Shown here piece after piece: positions 24,529 to 37,015 of a DNA stretch of 64,000 bases. The notes under the pieces are model-generated. The model saw only the letters and a list, made by a program, of their open reading frames with translations, made no database searches and was not told the origin of the DNA. The DNA lies in contig CM057830.1 in NCBI GenBank assembly GCA_030068075.1, positions 25,886,247-25,950,246 of the forward strand. Direction: 5' to 3'. The DNA comes from Paguma larvata (lineage: Eukaryota; Chordata; Mammalia; Carnivora; Viverridae). Positions within the stretch are counted from its first letter, which is position 1, and each line of letters begins with the position of its first letter. The translations under genes and the position numbers were made by a program.

Positions 24529-26211
24529 TTCTCCAGAAAGGTAGTAGGGCCTTTTAATCCAGAAGTAGCTTGGTGGGCTTATACAAGCACTTGAAGCGTA
24601 TTTTATTTCAAGTTTATCATCATGTTTTCCTCTTTATTATGTATCAGTGTTCCCTACTCTTAGATCGAATGAGAAGGAAAACATTTTGCCATAACATGAC
24701 AGTGAGCTCTTTAATATGAATAGTTATTTAGTTATTTCCAGATTTCAATTTTAATCTAAAATTCACTTTCTCTTGGTGAAAAGTAATTTGCAATTAGGAG
24801 TTTGAAGACATAAACCTCCATCTATTTATGGGGTGAAATGTTAGACATCTGTGTCTGCATGGCTACTTCACGTGTATGGACACACGTTTATATTTGCGTA
24901 TAAGATGAAGAGACAGTTTTCTCACTGATGCTATATTTAATAAAGTTGAGAACATGACCTCTAAAAATGTACTCTGTTCTCCGCTATTGATCCCAGTAAA
25001 TCTCTTTTATTCAGAAGGAAATTAAAACGTATGCATTTTTATTTTTTTCTGCTTTGGTCCTTATTTTATTCTATTTGTTTTATCACATGAAGCGTCAGGG
25101 AAATGAAACCATCTGCAAGTGCTCCTCATTTAAAGGTTCTCAATTCAAGTTGTTAAACTTGTACTTTTTTGTAAATGGTCCTAAATGCCAAAAAGAGACA
25201 GATAACTTTACTTGCATAAGTTTAAGCAAACAAACATGACGCTAATAAAATATTCTTATTCTCTGAGATACCACATAATATATTAAGCTATCATAACCTT
25301 TTTTAAAGACAGATATGATTATTTTATTACTACGTCAATACTTTAAACCTTAGCCAAGCACCGAAAAATATTTTATAGAGTTTAGAGTAATACGAAATAA
25401 TAGCATGGAAAAGACTAGGTCATTCCTTGAAGTTGACAAGTGATGTCTTTATGACTACTTTTTATGATTACGATCATTATTTTGAGCTATAAAAGTTCTA
25501 AATCTATAGAAAATATATGGAGAATATTTGGTTTGAGGGAAGTGGGGTCACTATCCTAGTCATTTCACAGTTGTGGAAAGGGGATAGAAAGAGAGATAAA
25601 CATCTTTAATTAACAGTGACAGGGAATTGGTCATTGAACACTACCAGGACAAAAATACAAAAATAATCATAGAGCAATAAGACTTAACTGGATACCCATG
25701 CTACCTTATTAGCCAACTGTGGTGGATTATGCAAGACTTGCCACACAAGGAGATAATTTCTATGGAATGTGACAACTCTATTACACCTAATGTGGTCTAT
25801 GGGGAATGTGTCAACTCCATTGTATCTAAATACATGTAAGTGCATTAGTTTATAAAAGGCTCCAGCCTTTAAGTCATCACAAGTATATTTATACAATGAA
25901 AAGAAGACAAGTGTAGAACAAAGGAACCCTTTTAAAATCATACAATGGGCCAATAAAAATCTCCTTGAGCTGTACATATTTTTTAATGCAGACTGGAAAG
26001 AAGATCCTTATGGATTACTGTTTCTTAACAAGAACTACACATGGGGATATATCTCTATCTCTATGCATAAATGTATGCATGTATCTATCTATTGAGAGAG
26101 AATGATTAAGACTTTCTAAGACATTAATTGTGCATCATTACTACCTCTTGCTTTGCAATTTACAAGGAAAGTGGTAAATAACCAGTGTTTGTGGTTCCAG
26201 CGCGCACGCAC

Positions 26212-26367
26212 CTTTGCTCCCAGCTCATTATAATGCAATTTCAACGCCGTAATTCTTTCATCAAGTTCTTTAGGGTTTTCTGTCTGTTTCTTCTGTACAA
26301 TCTGGCGTCCAGTTTTTATCACCATCTCCACTTCAGACTTCACTTCACTCAGACTTTTATACAAGTT
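26212..26367 (-). CDS. DMD: dystrophin exon 33
   Basis: 156 nt, 52 codons, phase 0, matching exon 33. It starts [20 protein letters not shown] and ends [11 protein letters not shown], part of about spectrin repeat 11 (human residues about 1507-1558). Only one change from the remembered human protein is visible (V to I in DERITAL). The acceptor is AACTTAG. The donor is AAG/GTGCGT, weaker than consensus at intron positions 3-4 but with the +5 G retained. The frame is intact. Confidence 0.97.
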
Positions 26368-26744
26368 CTAAGTTAAAACACAAAACATAATAATAAGCAA
26401 GACTGTCCAACTTATACTATCATCATTAATAAAAAAGAAATGGAGGGAGAGATCACCTTAATTTTCATTCCACGTTTACACTTTTAATGTAGGAGCATTG
26501 TGCAGCTGTGATCAATATATAGCTTTTGAGTTTTCTGTTGATTTAATGTTTCTATTTGCAATTATACATACATGTACAGACATGGAGAGTCTGTAGTTAT
26601 TCCTACTAAAGTAAGTGTACCCCAAGCATAGATTTACTTTTACCATCCAAGTTGATCAAGCTTATTACTAAAAGTTAAATGGTTTCTATTTTAAATGTTC
26701 TAGTTATAAAATACTAGCCGGGAATTGGGAAAAATTCATTTACT

Positions 26745-26850
26745 CTTTCGCCAGGTATTTATTGAGAGCCTACTACACCACAAAGTATTGGAGTCACCAG
26801 ACAATCAGCAGTGGTCAAGACACATCCGCTGCTGTGCTCACACATTTCAG
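26745..26850 (-). mobile_element. L2-like remnant
   Basis: The plus strand reads GGTATTTATTGAGAGCCTAC, then a TACTACACC block and CAATCAGCAGTGGTCAAGAC. This is the reversed L2 3' pattern (tttattgagcacctactatg ... cagcagtgaacaagac). Confidence 0.55.
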
Positions 26851-28566
26851 TCGGCATGAGACACCTAAATTTCCAGACCATGATGTCAAATTCTATTAAT
26901 TAAATCATATGTAAGGAAGGCAGGAAATTTTAAATATGCTAACTACATTACATAAATGCATTTTCTTAATGGACTGATCAATTAAATACAGAAACAAAAA
27001 TATTACTTAAAAACTCACATTTATATCATAACCCTTAAGAACACATGTATTACTTCACGGAAGTAGACTGCTTTAAGACTCACGAAACAAGTGACATAAC
27101 TACACAGCTATTTTCCTGGAAAGATAGGTGTATGTACGAATGCATGCATGCATACACATAGGTATATGTACATGTATGTAGACATGCATATATAATAGTT
27201 TACATGATACACCGTTGCTTTAATTTGTTCAGTGGTGTGAACGACTACATGTATTATTGGTACTAAGAAATAAAATTACTACTACGTAGTTGCTTCTCCT
27301 TTGGAATTACCACTCGGTTTATTTTCTCTGTTCAGTTTAAAATCAATGTGCCTAAAATAACACATTCTTTAAAGGTTAAGCAAATATTAATTAAAGCCAC
27401 ATGCATAATCTATTTCCATCTTAATCCCTTCTTTGATGGTTGTTTTTTGTTAATATTCTTTTACTAATAATTTTGGGTTCTGTCTGAGCTTTCCAGATGC
27501 CTTTTTATTTAACTTCATTTTATTCTTATCTTGGAAATGACCACTATACGTCGGTATGGAGAAACATCCCATCATTAACTGTATAGAGGGAAGCAATCCT
27601 GTGAATTTTGGAATGGGAGATGTTTCCAAATGATTTACTCTTTCAACATAAAAACATTCTCAGTGACTTAAATTTAGGCTGAAAGTTCAAAGTACTGCTA
27701 GCCATTAAAATCATGTCATTCAGTATGCAGAGAAAATACTTATCACTAAGGGAGGGAACTATCCCTTACACTGATTTGTGTTCATGTTGGGAAGACTTTT
27801 TGTTAATTCAACAAAAATTTCTTAAAGGCAAAGGCGATGATTATAGGATATGCAATAAGGCATCTTAAGTAATTTTTAAAAATATAAAAGTTGTTAAAAA
27901 AAAAAAAAAAGATATCGCTATGGAAGGACTACTTGAATCGTTCCCGAATTTAAACCAGAACTAGAAACAAATTGAGCAAGTACATGAAGCTGTTTCAGAG
28001 CACAGAGTCACGGCAGTCAGAGCTGGGAGCAAAGAGGACTGTTTTCACCTCGTACTTACAGGAGACAAGTTTGACCAAGTACTATTGGAGACCTAGTCAT
28101 GGAAGGGAACAGCTCTCTCTTTGGCGATATATGTAATCAGGAGGATAGTATACATGTGTCGTTCTGCTTTCAATAATCTTTGCAAAATTTAAAAGGTGAT
28201 ATCATCCCAGAAATCCTTAATGTTGCTCATCTAACATCAGCTAATACTTACATATTATTATATTCAAATTTTCTTTTGGGGGGTAGGAACATTTATAAAA
28301 ATGATGTCACTAAAATGCAGCCTGTATTATGAAGAAATGCCACTGTATAAAAATATTTCATAATTGTTCACAAAGAAATATACAGATTATAAAATTTTTA
28401 TTAAAAGATACTTTTCCATGCAAAATAATATGAATGAGATGCATCTAAAATGTTTCTTTTACATTTATGTTAGGGAGTAAACACAGAAATGATACTAAAA
28501 ACACCAAGTACTTATGAGATAACATTTTTTATCTTCAAAGTTAATAATATTCAATGCTTTAATTTT

Positions 28567-28768
28567 TTAAAAGTTTTTTAAATGTTTATTTATTTTTGAG
28601 AGAGAGTGTGTGAATGGGGGAGGGGAAGACAGAGAGAGGGACAGAGGATCTAAAGCGGGCTCTGGGCTGACAGCACAGAGCCTGACGTGGGGCTCGAACT
28701 CACGAACTGTGGATCATGACCTGAGCTGAAGTCAAATGCTTAACCAACTGAGCCACTCGGGTACCCCA
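28567..28768 (-). mobile_element. CAN-SINE in DMD sense orientation
   Basis: A reversed copy. The plus strand starts with an AAGTTTTTTAAATGTTTATT tail complement and GAGAGAGAGTGTGTGAATGG, and ends GAGCCACTCGGGTACCCC (head complement). Perfect 12-bp target-site duplications TGCTTTAATTTT lie at 28,555-28,566 and 28,770-28,781. This is one of only three SINEs in the same orientation as DMD. Confidence 0.95.
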
Positions 28769-29029
28769 GTGCTTTAATTTTATGTGAATTCTTACCCTGT
28801 TGGCCGAAGTATACAGAGATTTATAATAACAGTTTTATTACTCTAGTAGATGCCTTTGTAATTCAGCCTTAAGTTCTGAGAGCAGTCATCAGACTTGGCA
28901 AATTTCCCATAATTTCAACAAGGGATACAGCTCAAAATTCCCAAATCCTCTGAAGATGTATGCTACAGGCTAATCATGTGCCTTCCATGCCTCTTGATTC
29001 TGTCTTTGAGGTCTGGTGGGATTTCCTAG

Positions 29030-29165
29030 CACTGAGGTTTAATGGAAAGATACCAGGATTTGGAGTCAAATTGCCTGGACTGGAATCTTCCTTTTGCCCT
29101 TCACCAGCTGTTTTGTCTTTAAATTATCTCATTTAATCTGTGGCCTTGAGAATTAGAGACGACTT
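29030..29165 (+). mobile_element. MIR SINE remnant
   Basis: The text reads AGGATTTGGAGTCAAATTGC, CTGGACTGGAATCTTCCTTT, TCACCAGCTGTTTTGTCTTT and ATTTAATCTGTGGCC. This follows the MIR order (ctttggagtcagacagacctggg, cactagctgtgtgacctt). Confidence 0.7.
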
Positions 29166-29304
29166 GTAGACATCACTTAGTTTACTTCATTTTCATTTCT
29201 GGAACGGTTTTTATTATTGTAGCTGTTGCTGTTTCCAGACCAATATACTTATTTTTAGAATCTGCATTTACAATATATATTCGAAGTAGTATAAAAGTTA
29301 AATA

Positions 29305-29536
29305 GGGGCACCTGGGTAGCTCAGTCTGTTAAGCAACTGACTCTTGGTTTCAGTTTAGGTCATGATCTCATGGTTCGTGAGTTCGAGCTCCAAATCAGGC
29401 TCCACACCGTCAACATGGAGCCTGCGTAGGATTCTCTCTCTCTCTCTCCCTCTCTCTCTCTCTCTCAATCTCTCTCCCTCCCTCCCTCCCCTGCTTGCTC
29501 TCTATCTCTCAAAATAAATAAATAAACTTTAAAAAA
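29305..29536 (+). mobile_element. CAN-SINE with expanded CT tract
   Basis: The head GGGGCACCTGGGTAGCTCAG and a B box (GAGTTCGAGCTCC) are present. A long CT/CCCT-rich microsatellite (29,430-29,495) precedes the AAAATAAATAAATAAAC tail. It is antisense to DMD and lies about 270 bp from exon 32's donor, in intron 32. Confidence 0.93.
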
Positions 29537-29808
29537 TAAAGCGGATTTCCTCTTATATTCTATACAGTCTTTAGAGATTTCTGGCTTCGAAAAAGACACC
29601 TACAGAGGATGCAGTAAAAGGCTACTATTTCAGTAATTGTTCTCGTCTCTCAATACACACGTGCTAATGTTTTTCTTCATCTTAAAATTACATAGCATAA
29701 TTATTATAGTTATCTGAAAACAGTCTTCTGTTATAAAGGAGGATCCTCACATACTTCTTAACAAGGAAGTCAAGGAGGAGCTGCACATTTGCCACCAGAA
29801 ATACTTAC

Positions 29809-29982
29809 CACACAATGATTTAACTGTGACTGTACTACTTCCTGTTCCACGCTCTTTGTTTCCAACGCAGGCAAGTGCATCTTCACTTCATCTAAAATCA
29901 TCTTACTTTCTTGTAGACGCTGCTCAAAATTGGCTGGCTTCTGGAATAATCGAAACTTCAAGGAAACATCTTGCAATTTTTT
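29809..29982 (-). CDS. DMD: dystrophin exon 32
   Basis: 174 nt, 58 codons, phase 0, matching exon 32. It begins KKLQDVSLKFRLFQKPANFE and ends VVQSQLNHCV, covering the boundary of about repeats 10 and 11 (human residues about 1449-1506). The acceptor is TTTACAG and the donor is GTG/GTAAGT, a strong site. The frame is intact and nearly identical to human (M to L in VSLKF). Confidence 0.98.
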
Positions 29983-30390
29983 CTGTAAAGACGACGTGAG
30001 AAAGCACCCTTGTAATTTCACATTCTAAACAACAGGCTGTCATATTTTCATTAATAGATTTTTCTTTATTCCGTAAGATAAAAAAAAAGAGTAAAAACAA
30101 ACAAACAAACAAACAAAAACCTAAAGCAATTCTTTTCTACCTTTCCAGCACAAAGAATACATATATTTGGGAGAATTCAGTAGTTGTTCTTAACGTGGTA
30201 CTAAATAAAATGTAATTTATTAATTTTATCCTTAAAATGGACAAGTCCCCAAGTCTGTATTGTTTATATATCATATTGTGGTTTTTGAATAATGCCCTCA
30301 ATCCTAACTTTGCTACTAATCAAACTGTCTAATACAGAGTATGTTTTACCCAACTAAAACCAGTTCCTTAGTTTATGCAGTAATATGTAC
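29983..30390 (-). other. DMD: DMD intron 31
   Basis: 408-bp intron with donor GTACAT and acceptor TTTACAG. It contains an AAAC tetranucleotide run (30,093-30,118) and otherwise nothing notable. Confidence 0.93.
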
Positions 30391-30501
30391 CTGGGCCACA
30401 TCGATTTGGGACAGCATCCTTTGGGCAGACTCCTTTCCCTGGTAATGTTTCTTCATTTCTTCTAAGCTGATCTCATGACTTGTTAAATCCGACTGGATTT
30501 T
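30391..30501 (-). CDS. DMD: dystrophin exon 31
   Basis: 111 nt, 37 codons, phase 0, matching exon 31. It begins KIQSDLTSHEISLEEMKKHY and ends RMLSQIDVAQ, within about repeat 10 (human residues about 1412-1448). The acceptor is CCCAACAG and the donor is CAG/GTACAT. The frame is intact. Differences from human include N to Y, A to S and V to M. Confidence 0.98.
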
Positions 30502-31689
30502 CTGTTGGGAGGACAGCATTATTAGCCAGCACGCTTTGCAGGTTATTGCAAAGAATAACACACTTTCAAAGAAGATGAAATTCTGAAACTCTCTTAAACC
30601 ACTAGAACAATGTCGCCTCCTATAAAATAATGACAGTTTTTCTTTTTTGCGTGCCACAAGTTATCAAAAATAAAATAACTTATCTGTCTCCTATTTGGGT
30701 TGTTAGGAAAACAAATCATCCTTTGGAGTCAGCAACAATGAAGAGCTATTTCAGATATTTTCAGTAGGAAAGAACTGTTTACATCTAATATTTAAGACTG
30801 ATATTCATTTATCTTGGAATTTACACTCGAAACTAACCAAAGACAAGATGTTACGTATTATATAGCTGTGACAGGGATGACATGTAATGAGAGACGTGCA
30901 TGTGGACAATATTCCTTAATAGTGATCTTTATTCAGTCATTCTGAGCCACATTTCAGTTAAACTTCAGTGAAATTAGGGATTTAGGAAAGTGAAGTTAAA
31001 TCCCTTAATTGGCCTTGCATTTTGTCTGATAAGTACTTAAAAGCTTCCTAAAGAGACAGAGTTTTGAAATTGAAGTAAGTGTAAAAATGGCTATACTTTC
31101 TATACTGAGTAGACATTTCTGACTTAGTTCTGTTCAAACGTATGTCTGTATTTGACTTCTACACTTCGGAGCCTGCCAGGGGAGTGGCTTCGGTCCTGCA
31201 GTGTGCAAGAGACTCCAACAATCAATTCGTTTATTTCCTTCTGCCAGATTCAGCAAAAATCAGCAAGTGGTCAAATTATTCTAATTTAAATTTTGGTTGC
31301 TGTCAGATTATCACAAGCGAGTTAAAAAAGAAACTGATTAACTTATACCACAGTGCCCATAAAATTTTCATGCAAAACAATTTGCATAATGCATATTAGT
31401 TTAACCTAATTATACCAATTGGAGTCAATTCCAGTACATATTACTAGAATATAACAACAGTTTGATTAGAAGTTAGTTACCACAGAGAACTACAACCCAG
31501 CAATGAGTAGTGAGAATTATCTTAAGAAAGCGGGTTAAGAGGTGAAGGAGTTACTTAGGATACAAAGCTGCAAATGTATAGATATACCTTGATATTACTC
31601 CTTAGCATATTTATCCTTCCAGTTATAAAGACAAGGTAATTATGGATTACTAACATAATCAGAATTATGGCATCAAATAATTAAGAGCA

Positions 31690-31870
31690 AAGATTCATGC
31701 ATGAAGCTATGTGAGCTTATGTACCAACGGTTCACATACATTCAAGTAATCACCTAATCAAACTAAGATATAAGTATGCGTCTTCCTCATTTACGAATAA
31801 GGGTAGAAATGATGACTTGTCCAAGGTAACATACCTAGGAAGTAGCAAACTCAATGTCCTTTAAATAACT
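31690..31870 (-). mobile_element. MIR-like SINE remnant
   Basis: The plus strand contains GTCTTCCTCATTTACGAATA, GATGACTTGTCCAAGGTAAC and ATACCTAGGAAGTAGCAAAC, the reversed MIR pattern (gtgacttgcccaaggtcacacagctagtaagtggc). Confidence 0.65.
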
Positions 31871-33736
31871 GGACTTCCTCTTAAATTAAGATTCAAAAAT
31901 AAATGTGTCATCCACATGGACATTTGTCAGACCTGACAGATATTTCATCTCATCTGTGCATGAACAGCACTTAGTTTATGAATTCCAGAAACAAGCTCTA
32001 CATCTAGTCAATTCCACATAGTGAGAACAAAACTATTGTCCCCATTTTAAAGGATTTTATGTTCTAGGAAGACAGAACATAGAGATACAAGTGAATTACA
32101 AAGCAGAAATACATGTTAAAAAAAACAAAAACAAAGAACTTCATATTATGTGATAAAAGAGAAGGGACAATTCTTATTTTTACTACAGAATTTGGTAAAT
32201 TTTTAGAAACGGGCTTCATTTTAATTGCATATGGCTGTGAAGGGGTTTTAGAGGGGTGGAGAATAAGAAAATGGGGTCTCATTCCAGGTGAGGAGGAGGA
32301 TGCTACCAAAGATTGGGTTTGGAACATGCGGAGTGTATATATCTCATTTCATGGAAGGAAAAACTAGATGTGGGTAGAGCAAGAATTACTTTGGAAATGA
32401 GGAATTTTTGTGTGAATCTACTGAACCTTTAGTTGCAGGGTCCTTCCTTTACAAAAGACTCTTCCATAACTCAGCAATAATTTTCTGTTTCTAATTGGTA
32501 TATAGATATAGATGTAGATATAGATACAGATATTTTTTTCTTTCGGAAACACTGCCCCTCTCAAAGCAGCCTCTAGTTAGCTTGGGATTACAACGTAAAG
32601 CTAAGATAATTTAAATGATCACTAAAACACAGGTCTTCTGCTGATAAATCCCACATTTTCCCAAATGAGCCATACTGTTGTCAGGACTCACAAACTACCG
32701 GAACAACAGTGACTTAAAAAGACGCAACCCAGAACTTAACCTTTATTTGTCAGCAGGGTGTGTGAAGGACCATGTTATGTGTGAAAGCAAAGTATGACAA
32801 TAGAGAACTCAAGGCAAAGTGTAACAAGGATTTCAAAATATTCATATTTATGACAAGTTTTTAGATAGAGGGTTGAGAAGGTGAATTTCTGTAATCTTAG
32901 AAAGATCAACACCATTAAAACCATTTAAACTGGAAAAAAGCATTTGAACATCATATAAAACTTATGTTATTAGAATTTATAGGTAGCCTTCCTAGAAAAA
33001 TCCTCCCATCTGTAAATACTGTTCTGATATGATGAGAGATCAAAATTTCTTTATCGAATAAGTAGATTATGCATGAAAAAAGCCCAGTGACTAAATATAT
33101 TTTGGAAATTAAGGATAAACATGTATCTGCACCACAGAACATCTCAGAATATTTTGTGTATTAATATACAGTGTGATATCATAAGGAATATAGTTCTTTG
33201 CTGAAATTATCCTTTTGCTTTTGCTGTCAGAGAATATCACACCAGTAGCTTTGGGGAAAGCTACCTAATATACTTGGTGAATACATTCAGTAACAATGCA
33301 ACTCATTACTAAAATTATAGTATAAAAATGGATATGTATTTCCAATCAATTCTACTTACAGAAGACTGCATAACATGCATCACACTTGTATGTAGCTAGT
33401 GTCATTACAAACTAAATCCACAATTCTTATTTTCAAATGGTAGCTCATTTTTAGTTTCTACTTCGGATATCCTTCACTACCTACTTGATTTAACCACATC
33501 GGATTATTATTCTGGAACCACATAATTAAAAATCGCTTATCACTTTAGGTTAAGTTTATTATGAAAGAGATAGGTCATTTGTTTAAATAATAGCGTATTA
33601 TGATAACTGCCAGGCAGACTGGACAATCTCCTATTTGAAAACTCCTTTTTTTTTTTTTTTTTTGGTAACTTTTAATCACCTTTTATTTTTATTTTTTTCT
33701 TATTTCAAGTTTTTTTTTATTTATTAATTAATTTTT

Positions 33737-33990
33737 TTATAATAGTTTATTTTCAAATTGGTTTACATATAACACCCAGTGTTCATCCCAACATGTGCCC
33801 TTTTTAATGCCCATCATCCCCTCTCCCCCCTCCCTCATCCCCCTCACCCTCAGTTTTTTCTTAGTCTTTGAGAGTCTCTTATGTTTTATCTCCCTCCCTC
33901 TCTGTGTCTTTTTTTTCTTTCCCCTCTTCCCCTCCCCCTGGTTTTTGCTTAATCTCACAAAGTCCACCTATTCGTGGAAACATTATTTAA
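33737..33990 (-). mobile_element. L1 3'-end fragment (felid type)
   Basis: The plus-strand text AGTTTATTTTCAAATTGGTT, ACACCCAGTGTTCATCCCAA, CATGTGCCCTTTTTAATGCC, a CCCATCATCCCC-rich block and GAGTCTCTTATGTTTTATCT is the reverse of the felid L1 3' region. It is 5'-truncated and in the same orientation as DMD. It abuts an older L1 fragment that carries a SINE. Confidence 0.8.
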
Positions 33991-34003
33991 ATTCCAGTTA
34001 GTT

Positions 34004-34235
34004 AGCGGCACCTAGGTGGGTTAGTCAGTTAAGTGTCCCATTTCAGCTCAGGTCGCGATCTCACCGTTCCGTTCATAAGTTCGAATCCCCGCGCTGGACT
34101 CTCTGCTGTCAGCACAGAGCCTGCTTCAGATCCTCTGTCTCCCTCTCTCTCTGTCCCTCCCCCACTCCAGGCTCTCTCGCTCTCCCTCTCAAAAATAAAA
34201 TAAATCTATTTAAAAATTAATTAATTAATTAATTT
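34004..34235 (+). mobile_element. CAN-SINE inserted in an L1 3' end
   Basis: The head GCGGCACCTAGGTGGGTTAG is followed by ACTCTCTGCTGTCAGCACAG, CT-rich sequence and a TTAATTAATTAATT-extended tail. The flanking duplication TT(C)CAGTTAGTTA lies at about 33,991-34,003 and 34,236-34,247, inside the L1 3' end, which shows that the SINE landed after the L1. Confidence 0.92.
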
Positions 34236-34440
34236 CAGTTAGTTAACTTACAGTGTAATATTGGTACCCGGAGCAGAATTCAGTGATTCCTCACTTCCAC
34301 ACAACACCCACTGTTCATCACAAGTGCCCTCCTTAATCCCCATCACCTATTTAACCCATCCCTCCACCCACCGCCCCTCCAGCAACCTGCAGTTTGTTCT
34401 CTAGAGTTAAGAGTCCATTTTATGTTTGCCTCTCCCTTCC
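34236..34440 (-). mobile_element. L1 3'-end fragment split by a SINE
   Basis: TTCAGTTAGTTAACTTACAG, AGAATTCAGTGATTCCTCAC, CAACACCCACTGTTCATCAC and AAGTGCCCTCCTTAATCCCC are the reverse of the carnivore L1 3' UTR (ggggattaaggagggcactt ... gttaactaactggaat). Confidence 0.85.
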
Positions 34441-36723
34441 AATAAAAAAGACAAATACTACATCATCTTTCCTGACATTATGATCAGTCGATGAAAACAT
34501 AATACTATAGAAGCAGACACTGAAAATGGAAAATTTAATGCAAAGGAAAATGATTTCCATAGTTGGCTCCCAGATGTGTAAGATCTGTTCAAGATTTAAA
34601 AGCTGTATAATTTGAGTTCTATTTTCACCTAAGATCTACATCTACCAGGATAGGGATGAAAACTGAAGAAAACAACCATACTAATCTTGAGAATTCATCA
34701 GCTTGGCTTTACATAAAGTCAGTAATTCTCCACAAAAATAAAATGAAAGGAAGTAGCAAATCAGGGGTACTGTTTTGGAACACCCTGGTAGGCCCTAATA
34801 GGAGCTCTCAGCCCAATAACTTTCAGGATGGCTGGATTTTTCTTTTTCATAAGGTAAAGTAATATGAAGCAAATTATGACATCACGCCATTACCAACAAC
34901 GGACGTGGCAATACCGCCACTGTTTATAACTAGCATTTTAACGGTGAAAGTAGAAAACAACAATGCGAATAGAAATAACCATTTTTCCACTAAAGAAGGT
35001 AAAGGGTAAATTAGACAACTAAAAATTAATCAAATTTTAAGACATTTCCAATATAGCACTTTACCATTAACTGAGAAGAGAGCAGGGCTTTTTCTCATGA
35101 TTTACCTCATCAGACCATTCTCATATATCAAATTAATGACAGAAAATGGCAAGTGAAATTAAGCTGCAGCTGTCTAAAGCATTTAATGGAATAAAGGAAA
35201 TTTTCTATCAAATGATTACTGGAGCTTTTGTAATGTCAAATAAAGAAAATGATCCCGGAGAAAATAACTAAAATATTATGGAAAGAAAAAGATTAAAAGA
35301 TGTCATGTTGGGACAATTAATGGAGAAATGTTAATACTATTAGATTAGTAATTTTAAAACAAATCACAATTCCGAAACTGCACCCTCAAGAAGGGGAAAC
35401 GGCGACATATAATACAGACTCACCAAATTAAAGGAAGAAAAGGTACTAAAAGAGCTTGGATTAGTTGTACTTTTAAAACAGCAGGGAGCATGGGAGAAAG
35501 TGTACTAATTACGGTAGTGGGAAAATTTTGAAAATTTTTCAACTATACTTTACAGTATTTCAGTCAAGTACAAAGGAAAGAAGAAATTCACATAGCTTTT
35601 TAGTACTGTGTGTAAAAAGATCCTGTAAATTAATTAGACAAATTAGCATGTTACCTATAAATTTTGTCAGATTTTTGACTTTTCTCAGGAATACGCAGCT
35701 GCCGGAAGAGCTTGTATTCTAACAACTTAACTAGAGGCTCTTTTCAGATCTCTGAGGCACAGTGGAACTCTCAATACATATTTATTAAGTTTAATACATA
35801 CGTAAATGGAATTGTGTATATATACACACACACACACCTACATATACATATTTGCAAATTTATGCCATAATGGCAGACATTTTAATATCACCGACATAAA
35901 TTTAGCTATAGTTCAAACATAAATACTTTGATAGAGCTCTATGCTTAGAAATTTAACAAATTGGCTGAAGTCCATTTCCTTCTGATAGGAATGGGAAAGG
36001 AGTGGGATGAAGAAAACATTCCATTTCAATGGTTTCTAAACATTTTCCTTGACATCGGAGTCATGTGGCATAGTAACAAATTTCTGGAAAAGCAGGCTTC
36101 TGTGGGTTGTTACATTTTGCTTAAGCTTTTAAAATATAAAAAGTTGGCCGTAAATCCCCAGATGAGAAAAACAACATGTAAATTGTTCTAAGTAAATGTG
36201 AGAACCTTTTAAAACCAAAAAATTGAATACTTCGTGGAATGATTATTACTTACAATACATCTGAGAAACGATGCTATTCAGAGTTATAATAATGATAATG
36301 ATAGTAATGACAATGGAACAGTCCATTGTAAATATACATTTTCAAGCAATTATGGTTACTTATCGAATTAGGTAAGTGAAGAGAAAAATATTTGGGGGAA
36401 ATCTGAAATACTGCATAGAAATTCAGGGAAGTGCAGTGGCTATATGTTAAGTTTTTGCTTGATAGAGAGCTAATTATCAAAGTAGAGAAAGCAGATCTGA
36501 GCTAAAGTCCCAGTTTCAGTGAAAATGCTTTAGAAATAAATTCGTTAAATGTCTCTGACTATGAAAAACTGAAACATTATAATATTACTATGTAAGATCT
36601 TACAATGGACACCAGGATGCTCAAGGATAAATATCCACCATTTAAGTCAATTCCAGGTTACTTCAAAAATTCCTCACATTTAATCTTTTACCATGCATCA
36701 AAACAATGAATTAAAAAAAGTTG

Positions 36724-36935
36724 AGGGGTGCATGGGTGGCTCAATAAGTTGAGCCTCAAACTCTTGGTTTTGGGCTCAGGTCATGTTCTCATTCTTTGTT
36801 TGATCTTCCTGATAGCATGGGAGTCTTCGAGGATTCTCTGTTTCCCTTTTTCTGTGTCCCTACCCTGCTCCCTTCCTCCCTCTCCCTCTCTCCCTCTCTC
36901 TCTCTGTCTCTCTCAAAATAAATTTTAAAAAAGTT
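36724..36935 (+). mobile_element. CAN-SINE, diverged
   Basis: GGGGTGCATGGGTGGCTCAA is followed by GGGCTCAGGTCATGTTCTCA and a degraded middle lacking the usual GAGTTCGAGCC B box, then a long CT-rich tract and CAAAATAAATTTTAAAAA. It is antisense to DMD. Confidence 0.88.
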
Positions 36936-37015
36936 GACAATAAGCTGAATTATTTTTTTAATATATTATTTGAAATATTCTCTATTAGTCAGTCTCTTTT
37001 AAAATCAACTTTATT

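Larger units (their letters stand above)
21300..26211 (-). other. DMD: DMD intron 33
   Basis: 4.9-kb intron. It contains an MLT1-related element (22,990-23,385), a poly-A/AAAG tract (23,961-23,998) and a CAN-SINE (24,341-24,528). Bases 21,300-22,980 and 24,560-26,200 hold no element that I recognise. The 127-codon minus-strand frame at 21,653-22,036 has no family resemblance or splice context. Confidence 0.88.
26368..29808 (-). other. DMD: DMD intron 32
   Basis: 3.4-kb intron with an L2-like remnant (26,745-26,850), a CAN-SINE in transcript sense (28,567-28,768), a MIR-like remnant (29,030-29,165) and a CAN-SINE in antisense (29,305-29,536). A TATG/ATGC-rich simple tract lies near 27,127-27,190. 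Nothing else is recognisable, including 27,200-28,550. Confidence 0.88.
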
